Part shown: piece after piece, positions 49,154-59,558 of the stretch
Position numbering within the stretch: position 1 is the stretch's first letter
How the letters are laid out: each line of letters begins with the position of its first letter
Assembly: GCF_021491355.1 (NCBI RefSeq)
Contig: NZ_JAKENF010000004.1
Coordinates: 62,001-126,000, forward strand
Origin: Alitabrizicola rongguiensis
GTDB taxonomy: Bacteria; Pseudomonadota; Alphaproteobacteria; Rhodobacterales; Rhodobacteraceae
Direction of reading: 5' to 3'
DNA length: 64,000 nucleotides
The notes under the pieces: generated by a model
Seen by the model: only the letters and a program-made list of their open reading frames with translations
What the model was told of the DNA's origin: nothing
Databases searched by the model: none
Made by a program: the position numbers and the translations under genes

Positions 49154-50475
49154 CGAAGCCGCCTGAAAAATCGAAGGTCGTCCGAAAGCTGCGCTGCGCG
49201 GTCTACACCCGGAAATCCTCGGAGGAAGGGCTGGAGCAGGAGTTCAACAGCCTGCATGCCCAGCGCGAGGCCTGCGAATCCTACATCGCCAGCCAGCGGT
49301 CCGAGGGCTGGGTGCTGGTCCGCGATCAGTATGACGACGGCGGCATCTCCGGCGGCACGCTGGAACGGCCCGGCCTGAAGCGCCTGATGGCCGACATCGA
49401 GGACGGGCTGGTCGACGTAGTGGTGGTCTACAAGATCGACCGCCTCAGCCGCTCGCTGGCCGACTTCGCCAAGCTGGTCGAGGTGTTCGACCGGAACGGC
49501 GTGACCTTCGTCTCGGTGACGCAGTCGTTCAACACGACCACCTCCATGGGGCGGCTGACGCTGAACATCCTCTTGTCCTTCGCCCAATTCGAGCGCGAGG
49601 TGACGGCCGAGCGTATCCGGGACAAGGTCGCCGCCAGTCGGAAGAAGGGGATGTGGATGGGCGGGGTGCCGCCCTTCGGCTACCGGGTCGAGAACCGGAA
49701 GCTGTTGGTCGACCAAGCCGCCGCAGCGCATGTGCGCTGGATCTTCGCCCGCTTCCTCGAGATCGGGTCCTGCACGGTTCTGGCCCGCGAGGTCGGTGCG
49801 CGGGGCCTTGGCACCCCGCGCGGCAACCGGATCGACAAGAAGTATCTCTACCGGATGCTGTCGAACCGCGCCTACCTCGGCGAGGCGGTGCACAAGGGCG
49901 ACAGCTACCCCGGCGAACACGAAGCCATCATCGACCGCGAGACATGGGACCGCGTCCACGCCATCCTGCAGGAAAGCCCACGCAAGCGCGCCGCCCGGAC
50001 TCGCGCCGACACGCCAGCGCTGCTGAAGGGACTACTCTTCGGTCCCGATGGCGCCGCGTTCTCGCCGACCCATACGCGCAAGGGCGACAGGCTCTACCGC
50101 TACTACGTCAGCCAGACAGTGCTGAAGCACGGTGCCGGGTCATGCCCCGTGGGTCGCGTGCCAGCAGGGGAGATCGAGGCCACGGTCATCGACCAACTCC
50201 GTGCCGTGTTCCGACAGCCAGAGATTGTTGCGGGGACTTGGAAGGCGGCGCGTGCCCAAGCCGACGACGTCTCCGAGGTCGACGCTCGCGGGGCATTGCA
50301 GCAGCTCGACCCGCTGTGGGACGAACTCTTCCCCGCCGAGCAGGCGCGCATAGTCACGCTGCTGGTCGAGCGCGTCGATATCGGCACGAACGGGCTCAAC
50401 TTCCGGCTCCGGATGGACGGCCTCGGAGGGCTCGCGCGCGAGATGCTGTCTGGCAGCATCGGAGCAGCGGCATGA
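49150..50475 (+). CDS. Large serine recombinase / probable prophage integrase
   Basis: A 441-residue serine recombinase. The resolvase domain has CAVYTRKSSEEG with Ser23 as nucleophile, YDDGGISGGTLERPGLKRLM, IDRLSRSLADFAKLVE and the E-helix FAQFEREVTAERIRDKV; then a recombinase domain (PPFGYRVENRKLLVD, LGTPRGNRIDKKYLYRMLSN) and a zinc-ribbon-like GGYXC region is weak. It may integrate and excise the element. Start at 49150 overlaps the DUF2924 stop. No recombination directionality factor is obvious. Confidence 0.85.
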   Translation: MTKPPEKSKVVRKLRCAVYTRKSSEEGLEQEFNSLHAQREACESYIASQRSEGWVLVRDQYDDGGISGGTLERPGLKRLMADIEDGLVDVVVVYKIDRLSRSLADFAKLVEVFDRNGVTFVSVTQSFNTTTSMGRLTLNILLSFAQFEREVTAERIRDKVAASRKKGMWMGGVPPFGYRVENRKLLVDQAAAAHVRWIFARFLEIGSCTVLAREVGARGLGTPRGNRIDKKYLYRMLSNRAYLGEAVHKGDSYPGEHEAIIDRETWDRVHAILQESPRKRAARTRADTPALLKGLLFGPDGAAFSPTHTRKGDRLYRYYVSQTVLKHGAGSCPVGRVPAGEIEATVIDQLRAVFRQPEIVAGTWKAARAQADDVSEVDARGALQQLDPLWDELFPAEQARIVTLLVERVDIGTNGLNFRLRMDGLGGLAREMLSGSIGAAA

Positions 50476-50861
50476 CCCGCGCGACGGCGGTCCCCGAGAC
50501 GGTCACAATCCACGTGCCATTCCGCATCGTGAAGCGCGGCGGGCGGAAGGAGATGCAACTGCCCGAGGGCGCCACCCTGCCGCGAAGGACCGACAACACG
50601 CTGGTCAAGGCGCTGGCCCGCGCCTTCCGCTGGAAGCGGATGCTGGAGTCTGGCGAGTTCTCGACGATCGCCGAGCTGGCCGAGCGCGAGGGGATCGCGT
50701 CGTCCTACTTGACTCGGGTGCTGCGCCTCACGCTGCTCGCGCCCGACATCGTCGAGGCCGTTCTCGAAGGACGACAGGGCGGTGACGTCACGCTCGCCCG
50801 ACTGATGGAGCCGTTCCCGCTGAGCTGGAGCGATCAAAGAGACACTTTCTCCAGTCCTTGA
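50472..50861 (+). CDS. HTH-containing protein of recombinase module
   Basis: A 129-residue protein: VTIHVPFRIVKRGGRKEMQL, then a LVKALARAFRWKRMLESGEF helix and FSTIAELAEREGIASSYLTR, a helix-turn-helix with the recognition helix after SSY. It overlaps the recombinase stop (ATGA). Such partners occur in the DUF2924-recombinase set; likely a DNA-binding accessory factor. Confidence 0.7.
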   Translation: MTRATAVPETVTIHVPFRIVKRGGRKEMQLPEGATLPRRTDNTLVKALARAFRWKRMLESGEFSTIAELAEREGIASSYLTRVLRLTLLAPDIVEAVLEGRQGGDVTLARLMEPFPLSWSDQRDTFSSP

Positions 50862-50908
50862 ACACCGCGCTTCTGACATCCTGCGCAAACGCCACTATTG
50901 CTTCATTG

Positions 50909-50921
50909 GGCCAAATTGGCC
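50909..50921. promoter_or_regulatory. Palindrome upstream of Phd-like gene
   Basis: GGCCAAATTGGCC is a perfect 13-base palindrome, 31 bases before the Phd-like start. It is a good candidate operator for this protein, which would then control the whole restriction operon. Confidence 0.5.
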
Positions 50922-50952
50922 AAAAGTGGCGAAGACATAAGCGGGGAGTCGC

Positions 50953-51147
50953 ATGCAGACCCTGAGCGCGAAAGACGCGAAGTATGGCTTCGGTCGGCTG
51001 ATCGACCTCGCCCGCGCCGAACCTGTTGCGGTCGCCAAGCATGGTCGGCCCGTCGTTGTGGTGATGTCGGTGGAGGAGTTCGAGCGGTTGAAGGAAATTG
51101 AGTTGGAGCGAAGCGCGAAGACGCCACGCTCCGGTGAAAAGAAGTGA
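50953..51147 (+). CDS. Phd/YefM-like protein leading the restriction operon
   Basis: A 64-residue protein: [46 protein letters not shown], typical of the DNA-binding part of Phd antitoxins. No toxin gene follows; instead its stop overlaps the hsdM start as GTGA. It may act as a transcription controller of the operon in place of a C protein, or be a leftover antitoxin. The C-terminus is basic and short. Confidence 0.7.
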   Translation: MQTLSAKDAKYGFGRLIDLARAEPVAVAKHGRPVVVVMSVEEFERLKEIELERSAKTPRSGEKK

Positions 51148-52925
51148 CGCGGGGCGAAATGGGTGATCAGGCGAAAAAAGACAGTTTCGTGGCGGCATTG
51201 GCGGAGCTTGGTGGCTCAGCCGGCAACGGGCTCTTGCGCGAAACCCTGCAATGGGACGAGGCTGCCTACAACTCGGTGAAGGATGAACTCGTCGCCGAGG
51301 GCGCCGTAACGCCCGGGCGTGGTCGCGGCGGTTCGGTCTCTCTCGGCGGCGCGGTAGAAGCCGGAGCCGACGAACCCCTGACGGTCGCCGCCCGCGCGAA
51401 GGCTCCTCGCGCCAATGGGAATGGCGGAAACCTTGGGTTCGAGGCTGATCTCTTCAAGGCCGCGGACAAGCTGCGCGGCAACATGGAGCCATCCGACTAC
51501 AAGCACGTCGCGCTCGGCCTGATTTTCCTCAAGCACATTTCCGACAGTTTCGAGGCCAAGCGCGCCGAGCTAATGGCCGATTATCCCGACGGCGCCGAAG
51601 ACCCGGATGAATACTCCGCCGAAAACGTCTTCTGGGTGCCGAAGGAAGCCCGTTGGTCGCACCTTCAGGCGAACGCGAAGCAGCCATCGATCGGAAAGAT
51701 GATCGACGAGGCGATGATCGCCATCGAGAAGCGAAACGAAAGCCTTAAGGGTGTGCTGCCCAAGGATTACGCCCGGCCCGCGCTCAATGCAGTGATGCTC
51801 GGCGAACTGATCGACCTAATTTCCGGCATCGCGCTTGGGCAGGAAAAGGGCGAGGCGCGCGATGTGCTTGGCCGCGTCTATGAGTATTTCCTCGGGCAGT
51901 TCGCAGGATCGGAAGGCAAGCGCGGCGGCGAGTTCTACACGCCAAGCTCCGTTGTCCGAGTGATGGTCGAGATGATCGAACCTTACAAGGGCCGCGTCTA
52001 CGATCCGTGTTGCGGATCGGGCGGAATGTTCGTGCAGTCAGAAAAGTTCGTGGAACTCCATGGTGGACGCATAGGCGACATCGCCGTCTATGGTCAGGAG
52101 TCGAACTACACGACTTGGCGGCTCTGCAAAATGAACTTGGCGGTGCGTGGCATAGACGCGGACATACGGTGGAACAATGAAGGCAGCTTCCACAGAGATG
52201 AACTCCGCGATCTCAAAGCTGACTATATACTCGCGAACCCACCATTTAACATATCTGACTGGGGCGGCGAGCGACTAAGGGACGATGTCAGATGGACGCT
52301 GGGGACGCCACCTTCGGGCAACGCTAATTATGCCTGGCTACAACACATTCTTCATCACCTGACACCGAATGGAACGGCCGGCGTGGTGCTTGCCAACGGA
52401 TCGCTAACGTCAAACCAAACTACCGAGGGCCAAATTCGTCGAGCAATGATTGAAGGTGACTTCGTTTCTTGCATCCTGACACTTCCAGTACAGCTATTCT
52501 ACTCAACTCAAATTTCCGCAAGCATCTGGTTCTTGAGTCGAAACAAGATGTTTCGGGACGGCGCCGATCGCCGAAAACAGGTTCTATTTATTGATGCACG
52601 TGGAATGGGCCACCTAGTCGATCGGACCCGTCGCGAATTCTCGAATCAAGAAATTGCGAGGATTGCGCAATCCTATAGAAGCTGGAAGAGCCACTCCTAT
52701 CGGGACGTTCCGGGCTTCTGTCGATCTGTGAGTGTTGAAGAAATATCAAAGCACCGTTGGGCGCTTGTTCCCGGTCGATACGTTGGTTTCGATCGGTCAG
52801 AAATCTCGTCCAGCGCAATAGGCCAGCTAGAAAGCGACTTTGTTCAACTAAAGACTGCTTTGGTCAACCTTCCGGCAGAAGTCGAGAAGTCAATCAACAT
52901 TTTTGAAGGCCTATTCAATGGCTGA
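51144..52925 (+). CDS. hsdM: Type I restriction-modification methylase (HsdM)
   Basis: A 593-residue protein (start GTG 51144, or ATG 51159). An N-terminal winged-helix extension ([20 protein letters not shown]) is followed by the HsdM core: [50 protein letters not shown] (motif I), [14 protein letters not shown] (motif IV). The gene is GC-rich until about 52100 and more AT-rich afterwards, hinting at recombination inside it. It methylates adenine with HsdS. Confidence 0.9.
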   Translation: MTRGEMGDQAKKDSFVAALAELGGSAGNGLLRETLQWDEAAYNSVKDELVAEGAVTPGRGRGGSVSLGGAVEAGADEPLTVAARAKAPRANGNGGNLGFEADLFKAADKLRGNMEPSDYKHVALGLIFLKHISDSFEAKRAELMADYPDGAEDPDEYSAENVFWVPKEARWSHLQANAKQPSIGKMIDEAMIAIEKRNESLKGVLPKDYARPALNAVMLGELIDLISGIALGQEKGEARDVLGRVYEYFLGQFAGSEGKRGGEFYTPSSVVRVMVEMIEPYKGRVYDPCCGSGGMFVQSEKFVELHGGRIGDIAVYGQESNYTTWRLCKMNLAVRGIDADIRWNNEGSFHRDELRDLKADYILANPPFNISDWGGERLRDDVRWTLGTPPSGNANYAWLQHILHHLTPNGTAGVVLANGSLTSNQTTEGQIRRAMIEGDFVSCILTLPVQLFYSTQISASIWFLSRNKMFRDGADRRKQVLFIDARGMGHLVDRTRREFSNQEIARIAQSYRSWKSHSYRDVPGFCRSVSVEEISKHRWALVPGRYVGFDRSEISSSAIGQLESDFVQLKTALVNLPAEVEKSINIFEGLFNG

Positions 52926-53607
52926 GCCCTTTCTTGATCACCCAAATGGCTGGACTGTCATCTCATTGGAGCCAAACCCGAGATCCGGCTTCATCGAACG
53001 CGTTGAAAGCGGAGGGACTCCAAGCACATCCAATGACGACTACTGGGACGGCGATATTCCCTGGCTCACGCCAAAGGAGATAACGCGCAATGAAGGGGGC
53101 CTATATGTTTCGAGCACAGAGCGGAATATTACCCCAGCCGGAATGCAAGGGAGCGCCGCCAAGCTGATGCCCGTGGGCACCGTTATGCTGACAAAGCGAG
53201 CTCCTGTTGGTGCTGTGGCTATAGCGACGGTGCCCATGTGCACAAACCAGGGCTTCCTCAACTTCATTTGCGGAAAGTCTCTGCTTCCCACGTATCTCGC
53301 ATACTGGCTTCTTGCAAATCGTCGATATTTAGATGCTGTAGCCAACGGGTCAACGTATCCGGAACTTTACAAGGGAGATCTGTTCGAGTTTGAGATGGCA
53401 GTTCCGCCGCTTGAGAAGCAGCGAGAGATATTAAGAATAATTTCCGCTGCAAAGCAGCTTGCCCTGTGTCTCGATGCCACTTCTCATTCCGCGATCGACG
53501 TGGAAGAGGTCCTTCACCTCCAAACGCTTCGGGATCGAGTGAACGGGTTTTACTCAACTCTTCTGCCCGTAATCTTTTCCGGCCGATTGATCGGAGAAAA
53601 ACTCTGA
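52918..53607 (+). CDS. hsdS: Half-length HsdS specificity subunit with one target-recognition domain
   Basis: A 229-residue protein, about half the usual 400. One [54 protein letters not shown] and the coil region [21 protein letters not shown] half-subunit must dimerise to read a symmetric bipartite site. It overlaps hsdM by eight bases and the HNH enzyme gene by one (TGATG). The AT-rich composition suggests exchange from another source. Confidence 0.85.
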   Translation: MAEPFLDHPNGWTVISLEPNPRSGFIERVESGGTPSTSNDDYWDGDIPWLTPKEITRNEGGLYVSSTERNITPAGMQGSAAKLMPVGTVMLTKRAPVGAVAIATVPMCTNQGFLNFICGKSLLPTYLAYWLLANRRYLDAVANGSTYPELYKGDLFEFEMAVPPLEKQREILRIISAAKQLALCLDATSHSAIDVEEVLHLQTLRDRVNGFYSTLLPVIFSGRLIGEKL

Positions 53608-54785
53608 TGGCACTGTGTCTATCCGCGGGGTGCCTCAAGAAACAAGGCCATTCCGGTGGCCACAATCCACATCCATCACAAGCATGGGGTTTCCTTGCAT
53701 CTAAGGACAAGGACAAAATCACAAAGGCAGGCTTTGCTACCCCACGCGGCGGAGCAAAGGGAGCATATCAAAACCACGTCTTGCGAAGCAACAAGGTCAT
53801 TGTTCCTTTCGAGCGATTAGGCCAGGCACCACTCCACAAATATGAAGATGGCTTCGTTATTCGTCTTTTCCCGGATCAGTATTTCGACGCTCCTGGACAG
53901 CCGAAGCCCTACTTCGCTGCGGCTGACGCGCCCAAACCAGGGCAGGACGCATTTGTCCTTTATCGAACCCACCATCAGCTTCAGACCTATCCGCCACCGC
54001 CCAACTGGCGGGTGCGCTCTCTGTCTTTAGATGGCGTTCCAATCAATGAGAGATCCGCGGGAGCCATCGACGAAGGTGAGTACGTCTTGCGTATTGCAGC
54101 ACATGGCAACAACGCCGCGCGAACGGAGGGTCCACCGCAAGGAATATTCGCGCCTGAGTATGCAAACGAGAACGCGAACTTCCTGGCGAAGTGTATATTG
54201 GCGTGGCTTACCGCTCACACAGTGGACAGCCCCTATGTTGCTGCTCAAACCGAGCATTTAGAGGCAATCCTCGCTTATTATGGGCTATTCGACCCGAAAG
54301 AGTGGGAAGCTCTTGGGTTAGTGAGGAGCGGCTTCAGTTCGTGTCCGTTGTGCATGAAGCTAATCAAATACAACGAGCTTCACGACCAAATCGCCTTCTC
54401 CGATGAAGCCTCATTGCTCAATGCAGCTGAACAGGTCGCAAACGCTACCCGATCTACGGTGGTGAACCTTTTTCATATGGTGCCGCTAACCTATTCGGAC
54501 ATTGAGCACATTCCCCAGAATGTCGCGTGGGGGCATGCGATCTGCAACACGAAACTCGGACAGAGGCGATGCTATCCGATTGCGCAACTAATTGCTGACG
54601 GACAAAAGGTTGGCACCATTGATACTGAAGGCATCGTTTCTACGTTCGGATGGGCTTCGCAAAATCTGGAAATGATTCGGTCGCCAGCAGGGGCAGTATG
54701 GATACGGATTGTTGAGGATCACCTGTCCGCCGAGGAGCAGTCAATGCTTCTTGAATACCTCCAGGTTTTTGAGGGTGGCGAGTGA
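53607..54785 (+). CDS. HNH-type restriction endonuclease, BstXI-like
   Basis: A 392-residue protein. A zinc-type CPLCMK pair is followed by an HNH-like part: [20 protein letters not shown] then [18 protein letters not shown], with Asn, His residues and a second Cys. N-terminal half has [15 protein letters not shown] and [20 protein letters not shown]. From memory this is the pattern of the BstXI restriction enzyme family, whose system also pairs R, M and half-S subunits for a symmetric split site. It is TGATG-coupled to hsdS and hsdR. Assignment depends on memory and the visible HNH motif. Confidence 0.65.
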   Translation: MALCLSAGCLKKQGHSGGHNPHPSQAWGFLASKDKDKITKAGFATPRGGAKGAYQNHVLRSNKVIVPFERLGQAPLHKYEDGFVIRLFPDQYFDAPGQPKPYFAAADAPKPGQDAFVLYRTHHQLQTYPPPPNWRVRSLSLDGVPINERSAGAIDEGEYVLRIAAHGNNAARTEGPPQGIFAPEYANENANFLAKCILAWLTAHTVDSPYVAAQTEHLEAILAYYGLFDPKEWEALGLVRSGFSSCPLCMKLIKYNELHDQIAFSDEASLLNAAEQVANATRSTVVNLFHMVPLTYSDIEHIPQNVAWGHAICNTKLGQRRCYPIAQLIADGQKVGTIDTEGIVSTFGWASQNLEMIRSPAGAVWIRIVEDHLSAEEQSMLLEYLQVFEGGE

Positions 54786-57700
54786 TGGCATACCTTTCGG
54801 AAGCTGCCGTTGAAGCTGTCGTGCTCGATCATCTTGCTCGCCTCGGCTACGCGATCGCCACCGATACAGAAATCGGCCCGGACGGAACAGCGCCCGAGCG
54901 GGAAGCCTATGCCGATGTGGTGCTTGTCAGGCGGCTGACAGCGGCCATTAAAAGGCTCAACCCTGCGATTCCGGCTGAGGCGCACAGTGATGCACTGCGT
55001 AAGGTTCTGGCTACCGAGAAACCGTCGCTCGTCGAAGAGAACCGCCGCCTGCACAAGCTGATGGTCGAGGGTGTCGATGTCGAATTCTACAGCGAAGATG
55101 GCACGATCCGCGGCGACAAAGTTCGCCTGATCGATTTCGACGATCTTGCCGCGAACGACTGGCTGGCGACGGGCCAGTTCACGGTGATCGAAGGCAGCGT
55201 CAACCGGCGGCCGGATATCGTGGTCTTCATCAACGGGCTGCCTCTTAGCGTGATCGAGCTTAAAGCGCCGGGCGGCGAGAACGCAACGCTTGCCGGCGCT
55301 CACAACCAGCTTCAGACCTACAAGGCGCAAGTCCCCTCGCTCTTCCGGACGAACGCCGTCCTTGTCACCTCGGATGGCATCACGGCCCGCGTCGGCTCGC
55401 TGACCGCCGATCAAGAGCGCTTCATGCCCTGGCGCACCACGGATGGAAAAGTCATCGCCGCGAAGGGCCAGCCGGAACTCAATATCCTGATCGAAGGCGT
55501 TTTCGAGCGTCGCCGCCTGCTCGATCTACTGCACGACTTCACGGTGTTCGGCGAGACAGGTTCGGGCCTCGCCAAGATCATCGCAGGCTATCATCAATTT
55601 CATGCCGTGCGGCACGCTGTGGACAAGACCGTTGAGGCGTCGGCGCCCCAGGGCGACCGAAAGGTCGGGGTGATCTGGCACACGCAGGGGTCGGGCAAGA
55701 GCCTGCTGATGGCGTTCTATGCCGGGCAGCTTGTGCGGCGTCCTGAACTTGAGAACCCGACGATCGTCGTCATTACCGATCGCAACGATCTGGACGACCA
55801 GCTTTTCGGCACGTTTTCGATGTGCCGCGATCTGATCCGGCAAACGCCCATTCAGGCAGAAAGCCGCGAAGATCTGCAATCGGCGCTTAGTCGTGCCTCC
55901 GGCGGCGTGATTTTCACGACCATTCAGAAGTTCTCGCCGGCAACCGGCGAAGCGACCTATCCCATGTTGTCGGATCGCCAGAACATCGTCGTGATCGCCG
56001 ACGAAGCCCATCGAAGCCAATATGGCTTCCGGGCACGGATCGAACAGAAGACCGGCGAGATCGCCTATGGCTTCGCGAAGTATCTGCGCGATGCCCTTCC
56101 GAACGCGTCCTTCATCGGATTCACCGGAACGCCAATCGAAAAGGACGACGTCAACACGCCTGCCGTGTTCGGCGAATACATCGACGTTTACGACATCAGC
56201 CGGGCGGTAGAAGACGGCGCTACGGTCCCGATTTACTACGAGAGCCGCCTTGCGCGTATCGAGCTTCCCGATGAGGAGAAGCCAAAGATCGATGCCGAGA
56301 TCGAGGAACTGACCGAAGACGAAGCGGTCACTGAACAGGAGAAGATCAAGCGCAGATGGGCGACCGTCGAGGCGCTGGTCGGCTCCGAGAAGCGGCTGGC
56401 GATGGTGGCCGCCGATCTGGTGCGGCACTTCGAGGATCGCGTTGCCGCGATGGACGGCAAGGCGATGGTGGTCTGCATGAGCCGCCGGATCTGTGTGGCG
56501 CTATACAACCAGATCATCGCGCTTCGGCCCGATTGGCACAGCGACGACGATGCCGCGGGCGCGATCAAGGTTGTGATGACCGGTTCGGCTGCCGATCCGC
56601 AGAGTTGGCAACCGCACATCGGTACCAAGGCGCGGCGTGATCTCTTGGCGAAGCGCGCGAAAGACCCAAAAGATGCGCTGAAACTCGTGATCGTGCGGGA
56701 TATGTGGCTCACCGGCTTCGACGCCCCGTCCATGCACACGATGTATATTGACAAGCCGATGAAGGGCCACGGGTTGATGCAGGCCATCGCCCGCGTGAAC
56801 CGGGTCTTCCGCGACAAGCCGGCTGGCCTCGTCGTCGACTATATCGGCATCGCCCAGAACCTTAAGAATGCGCTCGGTCAGTATTCCGGTTCTGACCAGC
56901 GCCAGACCGGAATCGATGAAGCCGAAGCGGTCGCCGTCCTCGTTGAGAAGTACGAGGTCGTTAAGGCGATGTATCACGGCTTCGACTATGCCCGGGGGCT
57001 GGCTGGTACACCGCATGAACGGCTGATCGTTCTGGCAGAGGCGATCGAGTGGATTCTGACGCGTCAGCATGAAGCTGCAGCAAGGGAATCCAGCGAGGAA
57101 GGCAAGCGTCGCGAGAAACGACGCTATCAGGATTCCGTGCTCGCAGTTTCAAAGGCCTTCGCCTTGGCCTCTGCAAGCGATGAGGCCCGCAACATTCGAG
57201 ATGAAGTCGGCTTCTTCCAGACGGTGCGTGCCGCCCTAGTAAAGTCGTCCGACGGCGTAGGAAAGAGCGCTGCCGATCGCGAGTTCGCAATCCAGCAGAT
57301 CCTCAATCGGGCGGTCGTCTCGACAGAGATTGTGGACATTCTCGCTGCCGCCGGCATTACGGCACCGGATATCTCAATCCTGTCGGACGAATTCCTTGCA
57401 GAGGTTCAGCAGCTTGAAAAAAAGAACCTCGCACTTGAGGCCTTGCGGAAGCTACTGAACGATGAAATCCGCTCGCGCAGCAAGACGAACGTCGTCGAGA
57501 CCAAGCGCTTTTCTGAGCGCCTGGAAGCCGCTATCGCCCGCTACCACACGAACGCGATCAGCACTGTTGAGGTATTGCAGGAACTGATCGACCTCGCAAA
57601 AGAAGTCCGCGCCGCCCGCAGGCGCGGTGAGGATGAAGGCTTGTCTCAGGACGAGATCGCGTTCTATGACGCGCTCGCCGAAAATGAGAGCGCGGTCGAA

Positions 57701-57925
57701 CTGATTGGCAACGACGCTCTCAAGGTGATCGCGCACGAACTCCTCGTCAGCCTCAAGGGTAGCGTTTCCGTGGACTGGTCACATCGCGAGAGTGCCAGGG
57801 CTCGAATGCGCGTGCTAGTGAAACGAATTTTGCGGAAGCATGGCTTCCCGCCTGACTTACAGGATGCTGCTGTGCAAACTGTCCTTCGTCAGGCCGAAGC
57901 TCTTTCATCGCAGTGGGCAGTGTGA
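54785..57925 (+). CDS. hsdR: Type I restriction motor-nuclease subunit (HsdR)
   Basis: A 1046-residue protein. The N-terminal nuclease: [20 protein letters not shown] and K-A-P-G (D, E-x-K). Motor: [17 protein letters not shown] (Walker A near residue 298), [31 protein letters not shown] (DEAH), [12 protein letters not shown] (III) and a [16 protein letters not shown] motif VI. A GTG at 54782 is an alternative start. GC-rich like hsdM 5' and unlike the middle of the operon. It translocates DNA and cuts away from the site. Confidence 0.9.
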   Translation: MAYLSEAAVEAVVLDHLARLGYAIATDTEIGPDGTAPEREAYADVVLVRRLTAAIKRLNPAIPAEAHSDALRKVLATEKPSLVEENRRLHKLMVEGVDVEFYSEDGTIRGDKVRLIDFDDLAANDWLATGQFTVIEGSVNRRPDIVVFINGLPLSVIELKAPGGENATLAGAHNQLQTYKAQVPSLFRTNAVLVTSDGITARVGSLTADQERFMPWRTTDGKVIAAKGQPELNILIEGVFERRRLLDLLHDFTVFGETGSGLAKIIAGYHQFHAVRHAVDKTVEASAPQGDRKVGVIWHTQGSGKSLLMAFYAGQLVRRPELENPTIVVITDRNDLDDQLFGTFSMCRDLIRQTPIQAESREDLQSALSRASGGVIFTTIQKFSPATGEATYPMLSDRQNIVVIADEAHRSQYGFRARIEQKTGEIAYGFAKYLRDALPNASFIGFTGTPIEKDDVNTPAVFGEYIDVYDISRAVEDGATVPIYYESRLARIELPDEEKPKIDAEIEELTEDEAVTEQEKIKRRWATVEALVGSEKRLAMVAADLVRHFEDRVAAMDGKAMVVCMSRRICVALYNQIIALRPDWHSDDDAAGAIKVVMTGSAADPQSWQPHIGTKARRDLLAKRAKDPKDALKLVIVRDMWLTGFDAPSMHTMYIDKPMKGHGLMQAIARVNRVFRDKPAGLVVDYIGIAQNLKNALGQYSGSDQRQTGIDEAEAVAVLVEKYEVVKAMYHGFDYARGLAGTPHERLIVLAEAIEWILTRQHEAAARESSEEGKRREKRRYQDSVLAVSKAFALASASDEARNIRDEVGFFQTVRAALVKSSDGVGKSAADREFAIQQILNRAVVSTEIVDILAAAGITAPDISILSDEFLAEVQQLEKKNLALEALRKLLNDEIRSRSKTNVVETKRFSERLEAAIARYHTNAISTVEVLQELIDLAKEVRAARRRGEDEGLSQDEIAFYDALAENESAVELIGNDALKVIAHELLVSLKGSVSVDWSHRESARARMRVLVKRILRKHGFPPDLQDAAVQTVLRQAEALSSQWAV

Positions 57926-58163
57926 ACCCGTTCATTGGCTGAGTGCATTTCGACCCGGGTTCCGGTCCGCATCCAGTTGAACGGTTCGAAGGCCACAGCC
58001 TGCGCGAAAGGAGAAAGTGTTACTTTTCATTGTCTTGCAGGAGATTCACCAAAATGGCGCAGGCAACAGGTCTGGAGAATATCGGCCCAGAGAGACCGCT
58101 TCCGAGGATCTTGGCACCGGGGTAGGTTAACAGCCCCACCCGCATAACCCCCGAAAACAACGG

Positions 58164-58185
58164 AAAAATCCGGCCGCAGCCGGAT
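58164..58185 (-). terminator. Intrinsic terminator after tRNA-Ser
   Basis: Read on the minus strand, ATCCGGC-tgcg-GCCGGAT is followed by TTTTT. It lies 27 bases after the tRNA gene's 3' end in the same direction. Confidence 0.8.
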
Positions 58186-58211
58186 CGGGAGAACGCTTTC
58201 GCAAGGGCAAG

Positions 58212-58301
58212 TGGCGGAGTGGAAGGGATTCGAACCCTCGAGACGGTTCCCCGCCTGCACCCTTAGCAGGGGTGTGCCTTCGACCACTCGGCCACCACTC
58301 C
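58212..58301 (-). tRNA. tRNA-Ser (anticodon GCT)
   Basis: A 90-base gene including encoded CCA. It starts GGAGTGGTGGCCGAGTGG with acceptor stem GGAGTGG/CCACTCC; the anticodon loop CTGCTAA has GCT, decoding AGC/AGT. A long variable arm and the GGTTCGAATCC T-arm are present. It is a possible landing site of elements and marks the edge of the accessory region. Confidence 0.95.
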
Positions 58302-58308
58302 GCCGCCT

Positions 58309-58337
58309 CCTATATGGATCAAGGTCAGCGAAAACAA
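58309..58337 (-). promoter_or_regulatory. Promoter of tRNA-Ser gene
   Basis: On the minus strand TTGTTT (58332-58337) and TATAGG (58309-58314) are separated by 17 bases, seven bases before the tRNA 5' end. Confidence 0.6.
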
Positions 58338-58571
58338 GGCGATTTTGCATACGACCTCACGGTGGCGCAGGAATTGGCGTACCGCCGGTTCGCGAGCCTG
58401 ACTGGATGTCTGACAGCCTCAAGGCGGCGACAGCCACAGTCTCTGACTTCACTCCTTGCAGCGACGTCGGCAAGTGAACAACAGCTCCCAAAAAAATGGT
58501 CTACATCAATGCTTTTCTAGCCCTGATATGCGAATTTCCAGTTGAGGGGCTTTCTTGACGGAGGAAGTTCG

Positions 58572-59558
58572 ATGACGTCAGTCTATCGGGCAGCTCGAGT
58601 TGTGGGAACATCGCCTCTTTCGCGGCATCCCGGTCGAATGCCTTTTCTGTTTGCCAACATCTGCGTGGCAGGAATGGCATTGGTGTCCCTCTCCTGCCCT
58701 GTCGTTGCTCAGGAACGGACCGGTCTGGGATGGGGGCGGTTGTTCAACAACGACGGACTTGCCGACCAAGAGGACAGATGGCGCACAGGCTCCTACACGG
58801 TCAGCCGTGTGGTCGGACCGGAATGGTCAGGCGAATTGCCGACTTCCTTTGGCGCTATCCTGGAATACCGTTTCCGCGGCGAGATCATTGCCCCAAACAA
58901 CCTGGAGGACCCGGCAGAGAACGATCGCGACTATGCCGGCAATCTAAGCTTCGGCGTGCACACACACTGGGCCGTTCAGAAACTGGAAGCGAGTGTGGGT
59001 CTAGACCTTGTGATGACCGGCGAGCAGACCGGTCTCGCGAGCTTTCAGGAAGATGTCCACCGGGCCTTGAACTTCGGGCAGGTCAACGTCTCCGATCATC
59101 AGATAGACAACGGACTGTACCCGACTCTGCTTGGAGAGATCGGTCGGCGGTATCAGGTTGGTCCGAGCGTGAGTGTACGGCCGTTCGCCGAGGCGCAAGC
59201 CGGCGCAGAGACCTATATCCGTTTGGGTGCGGACGTTCTCATCGGGCAATACTGGGTAGACTCGCTGCCGCTCCGCGACAGTTCGACAGGCCAACTCTAT
59301 CGGGGAATCGCGGGCAATCGTACCCCCGGCCTCTCTTTCCTCGTCGGCGGCGACTATGCCTATGTCTTCGACAGTGTGTATCTGCCGTCTGGCGAGATCC
59401 CGGAACTGGCCAACAATCGCGGGCGACTGCGTGCTGGCATGTACGCGCAAGGCGACCAGGTCGGCTTCTTCTACGGTCTGACGTGGTTGGGCCGGGAGTT
59501 CGAGGGGCAGCCCCACAATCAGGTTGTCGGGTCGCTCCGGATCGACATCATGTTCTGA
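58572..59558 (+). CDS. LpxR-family outer membrane lipid A deacylase-like protein
   Basis: A 328-residue protein with a probable signal peptide (PFLFANICVAGMALVSLSCP, residues 24-43, then VVAQE). The mature part has GLGWGRLFNNDGLADQEDRW and an RTGSYTVSR strand as in LpxR proteins, and amphipathic beta strands to the C-terminal FIMF-type ending (RIDIMF). LpxR removes an acyloxyacyl group from lipid A. GGAGG precedes the ATG at 58572. It could alter phage receptors or host surface. Confidence 0.75.
   Translation: MTSVYRAARVVGTSPLSRHPGRMPFLFANICVAGMALVSLSCPVVAQERTGLGWGRLFNNDGLADQEDRWRTGSYTVSRVVGPEWSGELPTSFGAILEYRFRGEIIAPNNLEDPAENDRDYAGNLSFGVHTHWAVQKLEASVGLDLVMTGEQTGLASFQEDVHRALNFGQVNVSDHQIDNGLYPTLLGEIGRRYQVGPSVSVRPFAEAQAGAETYIRLGADVLIGQYWVDSLPLRDSSTGQLYRGIAGNRTPGLSFLVGGDYAYVFDSVYLPSGEIPELANNRGRLRAGMYAQGDQVGFFYGLTWLGREFEGQPHNQVVGSLRIDIMF

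Larger units (their letters stand above)
1..50861. mobile_element. Integrated siphovirus-type prophage (left end outside window)
   Basis: The stretch carries a nearly complete lambda-like head gene order (terminase, gpW, portal, ClpP-type protease, gpD, gpE) followed by a tail module and a DNA-replication/recombination module, ending with a serine recombinase module. Late genes are all on the minus strand. The left boundary lies beyond base 1. The right boundary is inferred: either just after the recombinase module (about 50.9 kb) or at the tRNA-Ser near 58.2 kb if the restriction operon belongs to the same element. No att direct repeat was found by eye. Confidence 0.85.

Noticed and set aside
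49653-50861. 402-residue plus-strand open frame
   Set aside because: It is an out-of-frame reading of the serine recombinase. Only its last part, in frame with the HTH gene, is real.
57926-58211. Possible short gene or att remnant after hsdR
   Set aside because: Several 60-70 codon frames exist but none has support, and no copy of the tRNA end was seen.
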